A stretch of 64,000 nt of DNA from an uncultured Flavobacterium sp. (GTDB taxonomy: Bacteria > Bacteroidota > Bacteroidia > Flavobacteriales > Flavobacteriaceae), in assembly GCF_943913405.1 (NCBI RefSeq), contig NZ_CALTYA010000001.1, positions 124,001-188,000 on the forward strand, written 5' to 3'. The position numbers and the translations under genes are program-made. This document shows positions 45,911-56,200 of the stretch, piece after piece (positions within the stretch are counted from its first letter, which is position 1; every line of letters begins with the position of its first letter). Under the pieces are notes generated by a model that saw nothing but the letters and a program-made list of their open reading frames with translations, ran no database searches and had not been told where the DNA came from.

Positions 45911-48337
45911 TTAAAATTTTTCAACCTTATTTAGACCTCTCAAGAAAGTCTCATTTTTTGTTTGAGTAATAAATAAGGCTTTTAGTTCAGTCCAATATTC
46001 ATCATTTACCGAATTGGCAATTTGTTCGCAAACCTGAAAAGCCAATTCTTCCTCGAAGTCGAGCCACTTCTCACTCATAATTATTTCAGTACGGGCTGAG
46101 TTCATATCTAAGTCACGTGTGCCACAAATATCGATTACTAATATAAGTGGAAACGGCCAAGATAATTTCACCTGATTGTGTTTCATTGACCAAGAATCGG
46201 GAAACAAAGATGAAGGAACTTCAATTCCATGTAAAGAAAGTCGGGAGCGGGAACGAGAGTATTCACTCGTTGAATTACTTTGGTCAATTTCACCATTTTC
46301 ATCAATACTTATTGTGGTTGCTTTCTCCTTGATTGCATTGACTTCTATTTTTATACTTTTCTCAAGATTATATATTTCGCCTTCAATCATGACTTGCTTT
46401 AATTTTAGTTCAATTTCGCTTACCGGCATCCCGTGGCGTTCGAGTACAGCTGCAGTTACCGAGCCTACAATTCCTCTATCTTTGTTATCCAAAGTAATTT
46501 CAATCAATTTTATATTTTCATGTTCACGCCAAGAGTAGTCTTTAAGAGTAATTGCTGTCACTTCTTTAAAGCTGTTTTCATCCCTAATACTAGATGAAGT
46601 GGTAGTATGAATGTTGATTTTAAATGGAGGATTTGGTATTACAGTTTCAACAGATTTTATAAATTCCGTTTCTGAAAGATTATCCCAAGGATTTTTGTTT
46701 TTACGCAACAATAATTTGGTCGTCGTACCCGGTGTCTCACGAGTTCCTTTCCTGATCCAAAAAATGCTTTCTTGTCCTTCGACCGTCATGTTAAGCGCGT
46801 CACTATATGAATGCGAAGCCTTAACCCGTTTAGTATTTACAATGAGGGTATCTGCAACCATAAAGCAAGATAAGATGCCAATTCCAAAACGTGAGGTTGG
46901 GGTAAAGTCGGCATTAGATTCAGACTTTAGATTATAAAAGTCAGTGGACTTGTAAAATGACGAGCCTACTTTTGAATAGTAATTGTCAATAATATATTGA
47001 TCCATTCCAGTACCATTGTCTGTCACTTCAAGAACAGTACTATCACCATCAACATAATATTTTACTGATATTTCTGGTTCGTAATTGTTACCCCATTTTT
47101 CTTCCTGTGCCGCTCTAAGAAGGCATGCATCGATCGAATTTTGTAATAACTCACGCAATGCAACCTGCGGGTTTCCGTACAGTTTCGTTCCCATCAGCAA
47201 ATCGATTACTTGCCTTTTACTCAAATTAAATTGAGTGTCACGATAAATATACTGTGGTTCATTGTGAATGTCTTTTTTGGTCTGTATTTTTTCACGATCA
47301 ACCTTGAAGGGAAATTTTACGGAGATTTCCCTCCCTCTTTTAGAGTTAAACTCGTTCAGCGCAGTAACAATATTATTGCAAAGAGTCAATTCATGGTCGA
47401 TCCAATTACAGAATTCGTGAATAGATGCTTCGATAGCAGGGTGTGTACAACGCGCATTAAACTGGATTAGTTCGGGACTTATTTCCCAAGATTCAACAGC
47501 TCTATGCTTATTCCATTCTGCCAGTGAAACAGGATTTCTAACATACAAATGAGAGTACAGAACGGACGGAGTCCTTTTGGAATCAAAATCCAAAATATCA
47601 GCCAGTCGCAAAATAACACCAACAAGAGGAAGACATGCGAAAGTCTCTGCTGCACAAAGATAATTTTTGTCAAAATCCATAAGTTTAAGGGCATCTTCAT
47701 TATGACTAAGACATAATTGGGCTAGTTCCACAGTAAGATCACAGTCGCGGAATAAAATTCTCCCATCCCAATCCTTGGCGATGATATCTCTTGCACGATT
47801 TGCATGGGTTTGTCTAATATATTCACTAATTAAATAACCTTTAATTGTTTCTGCTTGGTTTGTCTTGCCCTGACTGATAAATCGTTGAATAATGATTTGT
47901 TGCTCAGGTCTTGAATCGTAGAATCGTTTAAAGGCTTCATAGTCCACTGTTTCTTCAGTTCCGTCAATCTCAGGATAATTGTCCCAAACTTTTTTCCATG
48001 CAATTACCTCCCGTTCATCCGGAGCCATTCCAATATCATGAAAAAATGCAGTAAGAATAAGTAGCATTAATTCAGGTGCTGACATATTTTTAATGACGTT
48101 TTCCCCAAGTAACCTCTCCATAAGATTTAGGACACGGAATAAATGGTCGCCATCATGCAGGGTATATTCCCCCATATGTTTAACAATTGTTTTTGTACGC
48201 TGAAAAGCATATGAAACGGCATGATCAACCAAAATTTGCACTTCCTTATCTTTATCATTGGTCTTTTCGACAAGTGTCTTAAAGATTATACTTTTTTGTA
48301 ATCGCAGAAGATATTCGTCTTTGTAATTGTCAGTCAT
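45911..48337 (-). CDS. HD-phosphohydrolase fused to Hsp90-type ATPase
   Basis: This is an 808-residue fusion. The N-terminal ~300 residues hold an HD domain: EYTLHDGDHLFRVLNLMERL near 62, ILTAFFHDIGMAP near 97, and RQTHANRARDII further on. These resemble metal-dependent nucleotide phosphohydrolases. From ~370 a GHKL ATPase of the HtpG/Hsp90 type begins, with LRELLQNSIDACLL near 394, EVTDNGTGMDQ near 443 and SRFGIGILSCFMVADTL near 480. A middle-domain-like region follows. The Hsp90 part may sense a cue and gate the HD enzyme. It is a separate unit 114 bp after the ABC-three-component operon. A defence role is inferred from the island; the substrate is unknown. Confidence 0.85.
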   Translation of the reverse strand: MTDNYKDEYLLRLQKSIIFKTLVEKTNDKDKEVQILVDHAVSYAFQRTKTIVKHMGEYTLHDGDHLFRVLNLMERLLGENVIKNMSAPELMLLILTAFFHDIGMAPDEREVIAWKKVWDNYPEIDGTEETVDYEAFKRFYDSRPEQQIIIQRFISQGKTNQAETIKGYLISEYIRQTHANRARDIIAKDWDGRILFRDCDLTVELAQLCLSHNEDALKLMDFDKNYLCAAETFACLPLVGVILRLADILDFDSKRTPSVLYSHLYVRNPVSLAEWNKHRAVESWEISPELIQFNARCTHPAIEASIHEFCNWIDHELTLCNNIVTALNEFNSKRGREISVKFPFKVDREKIQTKKDIHNEPQYIYRDTQFNLSKRQVIDLLMGTKLYGNPQVALRELLQNSIDACLLRAAQEEKWGNNYEPEISVKYYVDGDSTVLEVTDNGTGMDQYIIDNYYSKVGSSFYKSTDFYNLKSESNADFTPTSRFGIGILSCFMVADTLIVNTKRVKASHSYSDALNMTVEGQESIFWIRKGTRETPGTTTKLLLRKNKNPWDNLSETEFIKSVETVIPNPPFKINIHTTTSSSIRDENSFKEVTAITLKDYSWREHENIKLIEITLDNKDRGIVGSVTAAVLERHGMPVSEIELKLKQVMIEGEIYNLEKSIKIEVNAIKEKATTISIDENGEIDQSNSTSEYSRSRSRLSLHGIEVPSSLFPDSWSMKHNQVKLSWPFPLILVIDICGTRDLDMNSARTEIIMSEKWLDFEEELAFQVCEQIANSVNDEYWTELKALFITQTKNETFLRGLNKVEKF

Positions 48338-48450
48338 GGTGTAAATTTTGTTGATTAGTTGAGTACTGAAAATAAGAATATTTCTATCTTTCTTTTAGCA
48401 ATCATTTTCGCCTAATGATATTTAATCTTGAATCAAAATTGATCTCAACA

Positions 48451-49485
48451 CTAGCTTTCTTCCTTATAATAAATCTTATAGAATTTCTTCCCACCTTCAT
48501 CAATACCTTTTTCTATTAACTCTTTGTCGCCATGAATGTAGATGTGAAAATTTTTATCCAATTTCAGAACACTTTTAAAAATTCGTGATTGTTTTTTTGT
48601 AGCAGTTTCTGATATTGAAAAATTATCTGCAATCTCAAAACCTTGTTCTTTTTCAAAACGGTTTTTATAGCTTTTAAAGCTTTCAGTAATTTCAGGGTCA
48701 TGTATAACCTTTTTAGAAAAGTCTTCAATTTCAAAAGTCTTTTCCTCTTTAAAGAAATCTACAGACTTATTCAAATAATCAGCCTGTTCCGTTTTAGATA
48801 TATTGAATTTAGTAGGGAGTTCTTCACTTATAAATTTTTTACATAATGACATTGCATTTTGCGTATTGTAAAAGCCATCTTTTCTTGGGCGTACATGAAG
48901 GAAATCATTTATCCAATATTGTGCTTCATTAGTTTTGTTTGTGTTATCTACCACTGACACCAAATATCCATTTTCTTTATTTGTATTGAAAATCAGACAA
49001 CCCTTATCGAGTTTATTAATATTTGTTCCCTGTAAACTTTCAATCTCAAAACTATCAGGCAAGGGATTTACTTTTAAAAAAGAATCTTTATTTTCCGATT
49101 TAAAAATACCAATTGCATCAGTGATTTCATCTTCCACCAGACAGTCCTTGAAATATAGCACATATAATTCTCCACTTTTTACTTTAGCGTGCGTACTTTG
49201 ATCGTACAGATGGCTCACAATACTTTGAGATACTTCAATTAATCTTTCATTATCCGAAAATAATGTTTCTACAAAACTATATAATGGATTAAGGCTAATA
49301 TTATGAGTATAAAAGAACTCATGGAACTGATCAAAGTTGAAGGCATTTTTAGCCTGTTGCAAAATACTTGTTTCAGCATTTTGAAAGTCTGTTTCAACTT
49401 GTGAGAATTTAACGCCTTCACCCTTTGATTTATTTCCCACATAATGAATTGCCATTTTTTTAATGTGCTCTATTGAAATCTTCAT
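48451..49485 (-). CDS. NdpA/YejK-like nucleoid-associated protein, fourth gene of the ABC-3C operon
   Basis: This is a 344-residue protein resembling the 37-kDa nucleoid-associated family (NdpA/YejK). It begins with KISIEHIKKMAIHYVGNKS, has the LYVLYFKDCLVEDEITDAIGIFKSENKD core strand segment, and FFNTNKENGYLV-like sheet motifs. Its start overlaps the DUF3732 ATPase gene by four bases, so it is translated with the three-component system. Family members bind nucleoid DNA; here it may tether the system to DNA or recognise foreign DNA. That role is inferred. Confidence 0.75.
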   Translation of the reverse strand: MKISIEHIKKMAIHYVGNKSKGEGVKFSQVETDFQNAETSILQQAKNAFNFDQFHEFFYTHNISLNPLYSFVETLFSDNERLIEVSQSIVSHLYDQSTHAKVKSGELYVLYFKDCLVEDEITDAIGIFKSENKDSFLKVNPLPDSFEIESLQGTNINKLDKGCLIFNTNKENGYLVSVVDNTNKTNEAQYWINDFLHVRPRKDGFYNTQNAMSLCKKFISEELPTKFNISKTEQADYLNKSVDFFKEEKTFEIEDFSKKVIHDPEITESFKSYKNRFEKEQGFEIADNFSISETATKKQSRIFKSVLKLDKNFHIYIHGDKELIEKGIDEGGKKFYKIYYKEES

Positions 49486-51344
49486 GAAGGATCATTGTTT
49501 AATTGTACATATAAAGGCACCATGCCATTCCCTCCAGTAAATTCGTCAACTGTATGGAAATATTCCATATCATTTTGCTCCCAATATTCTTTAGGAGCAT
49601 GCTCAACCATAAAAATCTGGAATTCATTTTTCAGTTCCTCGACTATATATTTTATAAATGAATTGAGAAGGCTGAAGGCATCTAAAAGTTTAGCCTTATC
49701 GTTATTTTTTACATCTCCCTCACCGGAGTAGTATGGAAAACTGGGTTGATCAATAAATAAAAACTGTGGCACATGTTTCTGTTCTACTTTTATCATATGT
49801 TCATGTAACCCAAGATAAAAACAGAGATGCAGGAACATATAATTGGATGAGCTGCCAACAGTTTCAATCTCGAAAAGCTCAGAAGGGCTTTTCAATTTCA
49901 AAAATTTATCCTCAATTGAAAAACGGATTTTATAGCCGCCATAATTTGGCATAGAATTGACAAGGTCATAATTTCTTTGTATAGCGTTGTCAAGTTCTTC
50001 GCTCATCACAAATTTTGTACTATCAATATCATTTATTAATGATTCTAGTGCTTCAGACTCCTTTACAAGTCGCTCCAACTCTTTTACTTCTGTAGTTGTA
50101 ATACTGTTTCTCTGCTGTTCAATTTGCGCAAGTCTTTGCTTAATAGTACCCACAAAAATGTATTTAGTAGCTTCGCTTGAAAATGTTGGTTTTACTTTCG
50201 GGAGATCTGCTATTTGTTTTACAATTTTTTGCTGTTCTTGTTTTAAGGCTTCCAGATCTTCCTGCAATGTAAATGTTTTAAAATCTGATTTAAGATAGCT
50301 GCGCTTTATATCTGATAAGGATTTCTCAAGCTCACCTACAAAAAGCAAAACTTCATGGGATTTTATAATTTCATTGAAGTTTTCATTAATGTATTCAATT
50401 GGTTTTAAACTGTCTTCGTAACTGGATAAGTTTTTATTGTAATCGGCAATTTCTTTTTTGTACCTCTCAATGGAATTGATTTTACGACTTACTTCTCTTT
50501 TTTGTTTATTTAATCCATCGATAGCAGAGAACGTTTTCTCGTTGTCAGCCAATACAGTATATTCTTCCACAATTCCACTTAAAATGTTAGTAGTCTCGAT
50601 TGGTGTAGTTTCAAAATCAGGACTAAGAAGATTATTTTCTTTACATTCGCGAACAAGGGCAAACAAGCTTAAATCTATATTTTCTTTTTTCTTGCGTTCG
50701 TTATTAATCCGTCTGGTTACAGAAGCTATTTCTTTATTTAAATCATCTAATTTTTTCTTATTTTTCATATTCTCCATTCTGTCAACACCAATTGCCATCA
50801 GCAATATCTGCTCAAGAGTCTCATCAGTATCTATTTCATAAAAGCTTCTATCGAAATAATTATTTGTGGTAATAATTATATCGGCTGATATAGATGTGAA
50901 AAGCAAAAATTGTCTGTAGCTAAAGGTTTTTAGATTATTTAAAAGGTAATCTTCAGATGTAGATACGCCAAACTCTGTATTTAGTGTTTCTCTCAATTCA
51001 TCAATTGTGGCATTGGCATATGGAAATTCAGGTTGATCTCCAGTGTCAGAAAAAAAAATTTCAGATGACACAGTTCCGCTGTTGGCGGCTTTTCTCGCAA
51101 TAACAAAATTCTTTCCATTAATATGAAAATCAATTAAATACCATAAAACGTTTTCGTTTATAGTTTTTTCAATTATCCTGTTCTTATTTGATAGCAGACA
51201 GTAATCAATAACACTTAAAAAGCTTGTTTTGCCTGTCGTTGCGTCCCCGGTTATGACATTAATTTTATTGGGAAGGAAATTATAGATTTTAGGCTTTGAT
51301 TCATTTTTAAACCATAGCTTGATATTGTTGAGCCTAAATTTCAT
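49482..51344 (-). CDS. DUF3732 SMC-like ATPase of an ABC-three-component system
   Basis: This is a 620-residue Rad50/SMC-like ATPase. Walker A is VITGDATTGKTSFL near residue 33. A coiled-coil segment spans ~190-460. The signature-like GSSSNYMFLHLCFYLG lies before Walker B FLFIDQPSFPYY near 525. These features and the C-terminal FTGGNGMVPL identify the DUF3732 family, the ATPase of ABC-three-component (ABC-3C) conflict systems. It overlaps the middle-component gene upstream and the NdpA-like gene downstream by four bases each, giving strict translational coupling. Confidence 0.87.
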   Translation of the reverse strand: MKFRLNNIKLWFKNESKPKIYNFLPNKINVITGDATTGKTSFLSVIDYCLLSNKNRIIEKTINENVLWYLIDFHINGKNFVIARKAANSGTVSSEIFFSDTGDQPEFPYANATIDELRETLNTEFGVSTSEDYLLNNLKTFSYRQFLLFTSISADIIITTNNYFDRSFYEIDTDETLEQILLMAIGVDRMENMKNKKKLDDLNKEIASVTRRINNERKKKENIDLSLFALVRECKENNLLSPDFETTPIETTNILSGIVEEYTVLADNEKTFSAIDGLNKQKREVSRKINSIERYKKEIADYNKNLSSYEDSLKPIEYINENFNEIIKSHEVLLFVGELEKSLSDIKRSYLKSDFKTFTLQEDLEALKQEQQKIVKQIADLPKVKPTFSSEATKYIFVGTIKQRLAQIEQQRNSITTTEVKELERLVKESEALESLINDIDSTKFVMSEELDNAIQRNYDLVNSMPNYGGYKIRFSIEDKFLKLKSPSELFEIETVGSSSNYMFLHLCFYLGLHEHMIKVEQKHVPQFLFIDQPSFPYYSGEGDVKNNDKAKLLDAFSLLNSFIKYIVEELKNEFQIFMVEHAPKEYWEQNDMEYFHTVDEFTGGNGMVPLYVQLNNDPS

Positions 51345-51793
51345 AATCTTATTTTTAATATTTTATATAATGTATTGGTTTCATAGCCTGAGGTCAGGTT
51401 GATAAAATTTTGCATTTGCCCTGATATATTTTCCAATCTATTGCTTAATAGTGGTTTCGAAAAATCAGTATGATTTGCATTGTAAAAAATTTTGTTTCTC
51501 CTTGTCGTCAAGACTCCCATTTCTTTTAGAAGTGTTAGTGAATTGATAGAAATAGGAATAAGATCGAGATAGCGGTCATTAAAATTTGCAAAAAGTGCAG
51601 GATGTTTGCCAACTAATTCTCCAAAATCGGAAAAGCTACCTGTCCTCATCTTGACAATTATTCTGTCTTCAAGAACTATTGGTAGGATGAGCAAAAATCT
51701 CGCAATTTCAATTTCATTTAAGAGGCGTAGTGCCTTTTCTAGTGCCAATGACGCGATTGCTTCATTGTTATACACATAATAGCTTTTACTCAT
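51341..51793 (-). CDS. ABC-three-component system middle component
   Basis: This is a 150-residue helical protein between the effector-type gene and the DUF3732 ATPase gene, overlapping each by four bases. LRLLNEIEIARFLLILPIVLED and FNDRYLDLIPISINSLTLLKEMGVL match the helical adaptor type that occupies this middle position in ABC-3C operons. It probably bridges ATPase and effector. Identification rests mainly on size and location. Confidence 0.72.
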   Translation of the reverse strand: MSKSYYVYNNEAIASLALEKALRLLNEIEIARFLLILPIVLEDRIIVKMRTGSFSDFGELVGKHPALFANFNDRYLDLIPISINSLTLLKEMGVLTTRRNKIFYNANHTDFSKPLLSNRLENISGQMQNFINLTSGYETNTLYKILKIRL

Positions 51794-53016
51794 TGCTTAT
51801 ACTTGTTTTCCCAATCCAGATGCCATCCTATTACAGGCTCGTTTGAAAGCAGGTAAAACTGACCATTACTAAATTCTTCTGTAAGTTCGTTGTTCTTGAT
51901 ACTCAATTTTTCCCTTCGCATTTCATTAACGCATGCAATTGCGATTTCTTTTATCTCTTCTTCAAGGTCGCCACTAGATATTCCTGTTGTTATTTTTTTC
52001 TTGATTTCCCTGTATTTTTCTTTGAAAATCCGCTGCCATCTGAAAATAGCATCTTTATCCAAACTTGCTTTATCCGTTTCCAGCAAATCACCTTCATTAA
52101 CCCAGTCTTTAACCTGATTAAAGAATTTTAGCATCGCTGTAGTATAATTTAAAATTTCTTCGTCCTGGTCAGTTTCACCGATTTCAATTAGTTGCTTTAT
52201 AAACAGTTGCTCCTTTAACTTGTCAGGAAAAATTAATGGTAGGTTTCTAATGGGAAGATTGTTAGAAGCATATGCAAAATCGAAACAAGTTTTGTATTTG
52301 TTTGAGAAATCTTCAAAAGTGATACTAAACTTCCCTCGTCCGGCAATAGTTAGGAATTTATCAACTTGGATATTTGTATAAAAAGCATTAAAGACATCAT
52401 CAACTCTCTCCTCCCTTCTGATTAATTTATGGATTCTGCCTTTTATTTGTGAGATAATATTTTCCTGATCTGACACTATATTAATTTTGCATAAAAAGCT
52501 TTTTTTGACTTTTTGCTTCAATTTTATTAATTGATTTATTTTCTCTTTTAAAGTATCGTCAGAAGTTCCTGAAGACAAAGCTAAAAAGTAAATATTCATT
52601 TCTTTTATGTCGATCTCGCCAGCTTGAAGTTTTGCAAGGTTTTTCAAAAAAGTATTACTGTCAATAGATTTATTGGTGACGATAGTAAATGAGGTGTTTA
52701 GAATATATTTTTCAGCATCAGCTGCTGCATTTACAAACGCAATCCAGTTGGAGATTGTTTTCCATAAATCAGAATCTCTTTCAGTAAGATTTATTTTTTC
52801 ACTAGATGCATTTGTTTGGATTGTATGCTTCATCTGCAACAATTCTAAATTTCCATTTGGAAGCTCAATATGAATATCATCAAGAATTTCAAATCCAAGC
52901 TTTTCTCCCGGGCTCAAATCCAAGGAGAGGTATAAAAAATAAAAAATTTGATAATCAAACCCTATTAGTTGAGGGCCTGCAGTATGCTGAGCATGAATTT
53001 TTAATTTATCTGACAT
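51790..53016 (-). CDS. ABC-three-component effector with DUF4297/Cap4-like nuclease domain
   Basis: This is the first gene of the four-gene operon (408 residues). The N-terminus resembles DUF4297-type dsDNA nucleases: GPQLIGFDYQIFYFLYLSL, then EILDDIHIELPNG near 45 and LELLQMKH near 60. The last two fit the Asp ... Gln-x-Lys catalytic pattern of restriction-endonuclease-like folds. The C-terminal domain ending NGQFYLLSNEPVIGWHLDWE near 400 is the ABC-3C C-terminal domain. It would be the toxic or DNA-cleaving output activated by the DUF3732 ATPase. Nuclease activity is inferred. Confidence 0.8.
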   Translation of the reverse strand: MSDKLKIHAQHTAGPQLIGFDYQIFYFLYLSLDLSPGEKLGFEILDDIHIELPNGNLELLQMKHTIQTNASSEKINLTERDSDLWKTISNWIAFVNAAADAEKYILNTSFTIVTNKSIDSNTFLKNLAKLQAGEIDIKEMNIYFLALSSGTSDDTLKEKINQLIKLKQKVKKSFLCKINIVSDQENIISQIKGRIHKLIRREERVDDVFNAFYTNIQVDKFLTIAGRGKFSITFEDFSNKYKTCFDFAYASNNLPIRNLPLIFPDKLKEQLFIKQLIEIGETDQDEEILNYTTAMLKFFNQVKDWVNEGDLLETDKASLDKDAIFRWQRIFKEKYREIKKKITTGISSGDLEEEIKEIAIACVNEMRREKLSIKNNELTEEFSNGQFYLLSNEPVIGWHLDWENKYKQ

Positions 53017-53223
53017 CCGGATAACTAATTGTGAAATATTAATAATATTTGATGTTAAAATTAAGAAAATCCTTTAGTAAATTAATCTTTTTGAAAAATT
53101 TTATTAAATGCTCACCCACTCCTTATGCAATATGAATCTCTCAAATACTTGTTTGATAAAGCACTTCAATTAATTTACTCCTTTTAATGAAATTTAAATA
53201 TTGATCCAGCTCATTAAAAAAGC

Positions 53224-56200
53224 TTATTTTCCAAAGAAATCAGGAAAGCTTATCCATGTTTTTTGTTTAGAATAAAATGCATAGGGATTATTAGGTATAT
53301 ATGTTGTAATAACTCCCATGGAGCATAATTCCCGAAAATGTTTTCCGGAAGTGATTCTTAGTGGTTTCAGAAATGTTTTCGCTTCTTCATAACTCCAATA
53401 TTTCTTATTCTGATTGGCAATCCTACCAGTTCCCAAAAATGCACCCCAGCCTTCAAATTCAAAGTAAACCTTATTTGGGTCGGGAGGCATCGTTTCAGGA
53501 CGCTGGTCTGTTTTCCTCCATGCAAAGAATTCATGCTGTGTTTTGATTCCCACTGCCTGGATATATGTCTTTGCCTGTTCATAGTTCATTCTTTTCTTTC
53601 TTTGCCTGCCAGTATTTCCAGTGCCAAGCCAATCGCCAAGATCAATCCATCCAGTGCGCTTATATTCCTTTTCAGGAGAATAGGGAATTGTGCTTGGTCT
53701 TTTGTCACTTCGCAGCCATGCCCAATATTCATCGCGATTCTTCAGGCCCAGTCTTCTCATATAAGTCCTTGCTTTTTCAAATGGAAGGAATTTGAAGCCA
53801 AGCCAGTCGTACCAGTCGTGCCATCCCATCTTTTTATAGGTTGAATTGGGCGATGCGGGTATAAAAGTCGGCCGCTTTCCTGATTTTATCCATTCATTCC
53901 ATTGTCTCTTTCGGGTAAATTTTAACCGGCGGACATATAACCGCGCTTGGAGAAATGGCAAAAAAGGAGGCAGATAATCTGGCGGGACATTCTCCCAAAG
54001 ACCCGCCTTGCGACGTAAAAGGTCAAGAAACGGTATATTCCTATACCGGCATGTCTGTGCAATGCTGAGCATCTTAAGGTATTCGATGAGCTTTCCTTCA
54101 CGGATCCTGCCATTCACATTATGCCTGTGCTGTGCAAATGCCTTGATTGCGGCCTCAGCATTATTGTTGTTCCAGGGGATGTCGTCGTGTTTTAGAAAGA
54201 CCCATAATTCATCCCAATGCTTTTTCAAGCGCTTTGAGTATTTTATGGAGAGCTCGCCCCTGTATTCGATGGAAAGATAGGTCTTGTGAAATTCCTCGGT
54301 TTCTCTCAGATGCTTTTGAAGATGTTTGCGACTAAGGCCGTACTTGTCTATCGTAGCAATTATCTTAATCAGCAGCTTGCTGAAAGCATCCATAAGATTT
54401 TTGTATCCTTCGTCAAATGGATTCTTATGCAGGTCATCATTTAAATCCCTGATAAGGTGTATCAGGCACTTTTGCCGCTGAAGCTTCAGCGCATCATATC
54501 CAGGAAAGAAATCAGTGATAATAATGCCCTTGTAATCCTTGAGCCATTGTTTTAGAAATTCCGTTTCGCGGGTTAATGTAAAATAATAAAATACGGTATG
54601 CGATGTTGCAAATACCCAAACATAGCCCGTGTCTTTTGTCAGCTTTACTGTGGTTTCGTCAATATGGATTACAGGACTCTTTAATATAATTTCCCATAAA
54701 TAGTCTACTTCGGGCTGCCACTGGAGCCACCATTTATATTTCCGGCTCACTACATACATTGGGCTTATCCAGATATGGTATTGATCCATTATCATTTTCG
54801 CAATCATGTTGCTGCTTATATGGTAGCTTATATACATTTGAGTTATTAATGCCAAAAGGTTGTCTCCATACCGCATCCGTTTCAGGATGGCATTATTGTA
54901 TTTTATTCCACATTTGCTACACTTCCCTTGGGTTGATTTAAACTCGACAACATGGCGGCGTACACCCGATGAGGTAAATTTTATATCGGTCTGTTTGAAC
55001 GACCGCATCGTATTTTTGAGATAATAAACTTTAGAAGACCCACATCCAGGGCATTTTTGCAGCGGCTTTGCAATTATTACCTCATTTGCCTTTTCAGGCT
55101 GCCAGCCCATAACGCCTTTGCCCGGGTGTACAGCTGATCCCTTTTCAGGAGTGTTCGATAGGGAGTGGCCTATTGTTTTATTGCGCCAATAAATCTTTTT
55201 CTGCTGATAGTCAAAATAGGCAGCCTTGCTGATTGTGTCGTAATCTTCTCCAAAATTCGGATTTGCCTGAAATTTGTATGGGCTTAGTTTTTTCATGGAG
55301 GCTACTGCCAATACATTATCAGGTTTTGCATTGATTGTAAGCCCGTGAAGCCAATTGCACACTATTTCCAATGCGCGACAATCTTCAAGGTTATAACGGA
55401 CAAGCTGCTCTCTAATCTCAGAATCATTTGTTGCTTCCCATTGCTTTCGCAACACAATACTTTGCAACCCATCCAAATTTCCGGCCCAATTATATCCGAG
55501 AAAATTAGCGACTTCTTTCAGTCCATTGCTATAGGTTGGCGGATAAACGGAAGTCCTTAGATAAGAAAGCAGGTTTACCATCCTTTTTTGAAGCCGTGAA
55601 AATTCCTGCTTAAAAACAGGGTCGTGCTTTTGCACAATAGTGTTCAAGGATCGGATCTCATAGCTGCCGTAATGGTAAATCTTTAGGTCGGGATATTGGT
55701 TTAAAAGCCGGAACAGATTTCTGAATATCTCCTTTTCGTTTTCCCTGTTGTCGGCCCAAAAGGAAAATGTTTCATCAGCCTTGTTCTCGAAATGAACTAT
55801 TCCTCCAATCAGATAAATAAATCTTTCATCCGGCAGGCCTTCAAAATCTAAATATATGGCTTCAGATATGCTTTCGATGTCGGGTGTATACATAACGTAG
55901 GTCTTCTGTTCACGTATAGCCAATGCTTTAAGTTCCCAGAGATAATTAGAAGCGATTTTAGGTTTTCGGCGGCTGCGCCTTCTTGGACGAAAGAGATGGG
56001 ATAATTGCAGGACTGTAAAGATTCCTTTCTTGTGATATCGTTCGATAATTTTAGAAGAGATACTCCCTAGAAGGCTGATACAATCTTTCTCATTTAATTT
56101 TTGATGGCAAGTTTCCCAAAACTGGCATTCGGGGCAGTGTTTGTTTTTATAGAAAACAGGTGCCTCGCTGTCAAGAATCCTTTTTGTATCGGCAAGCAGC

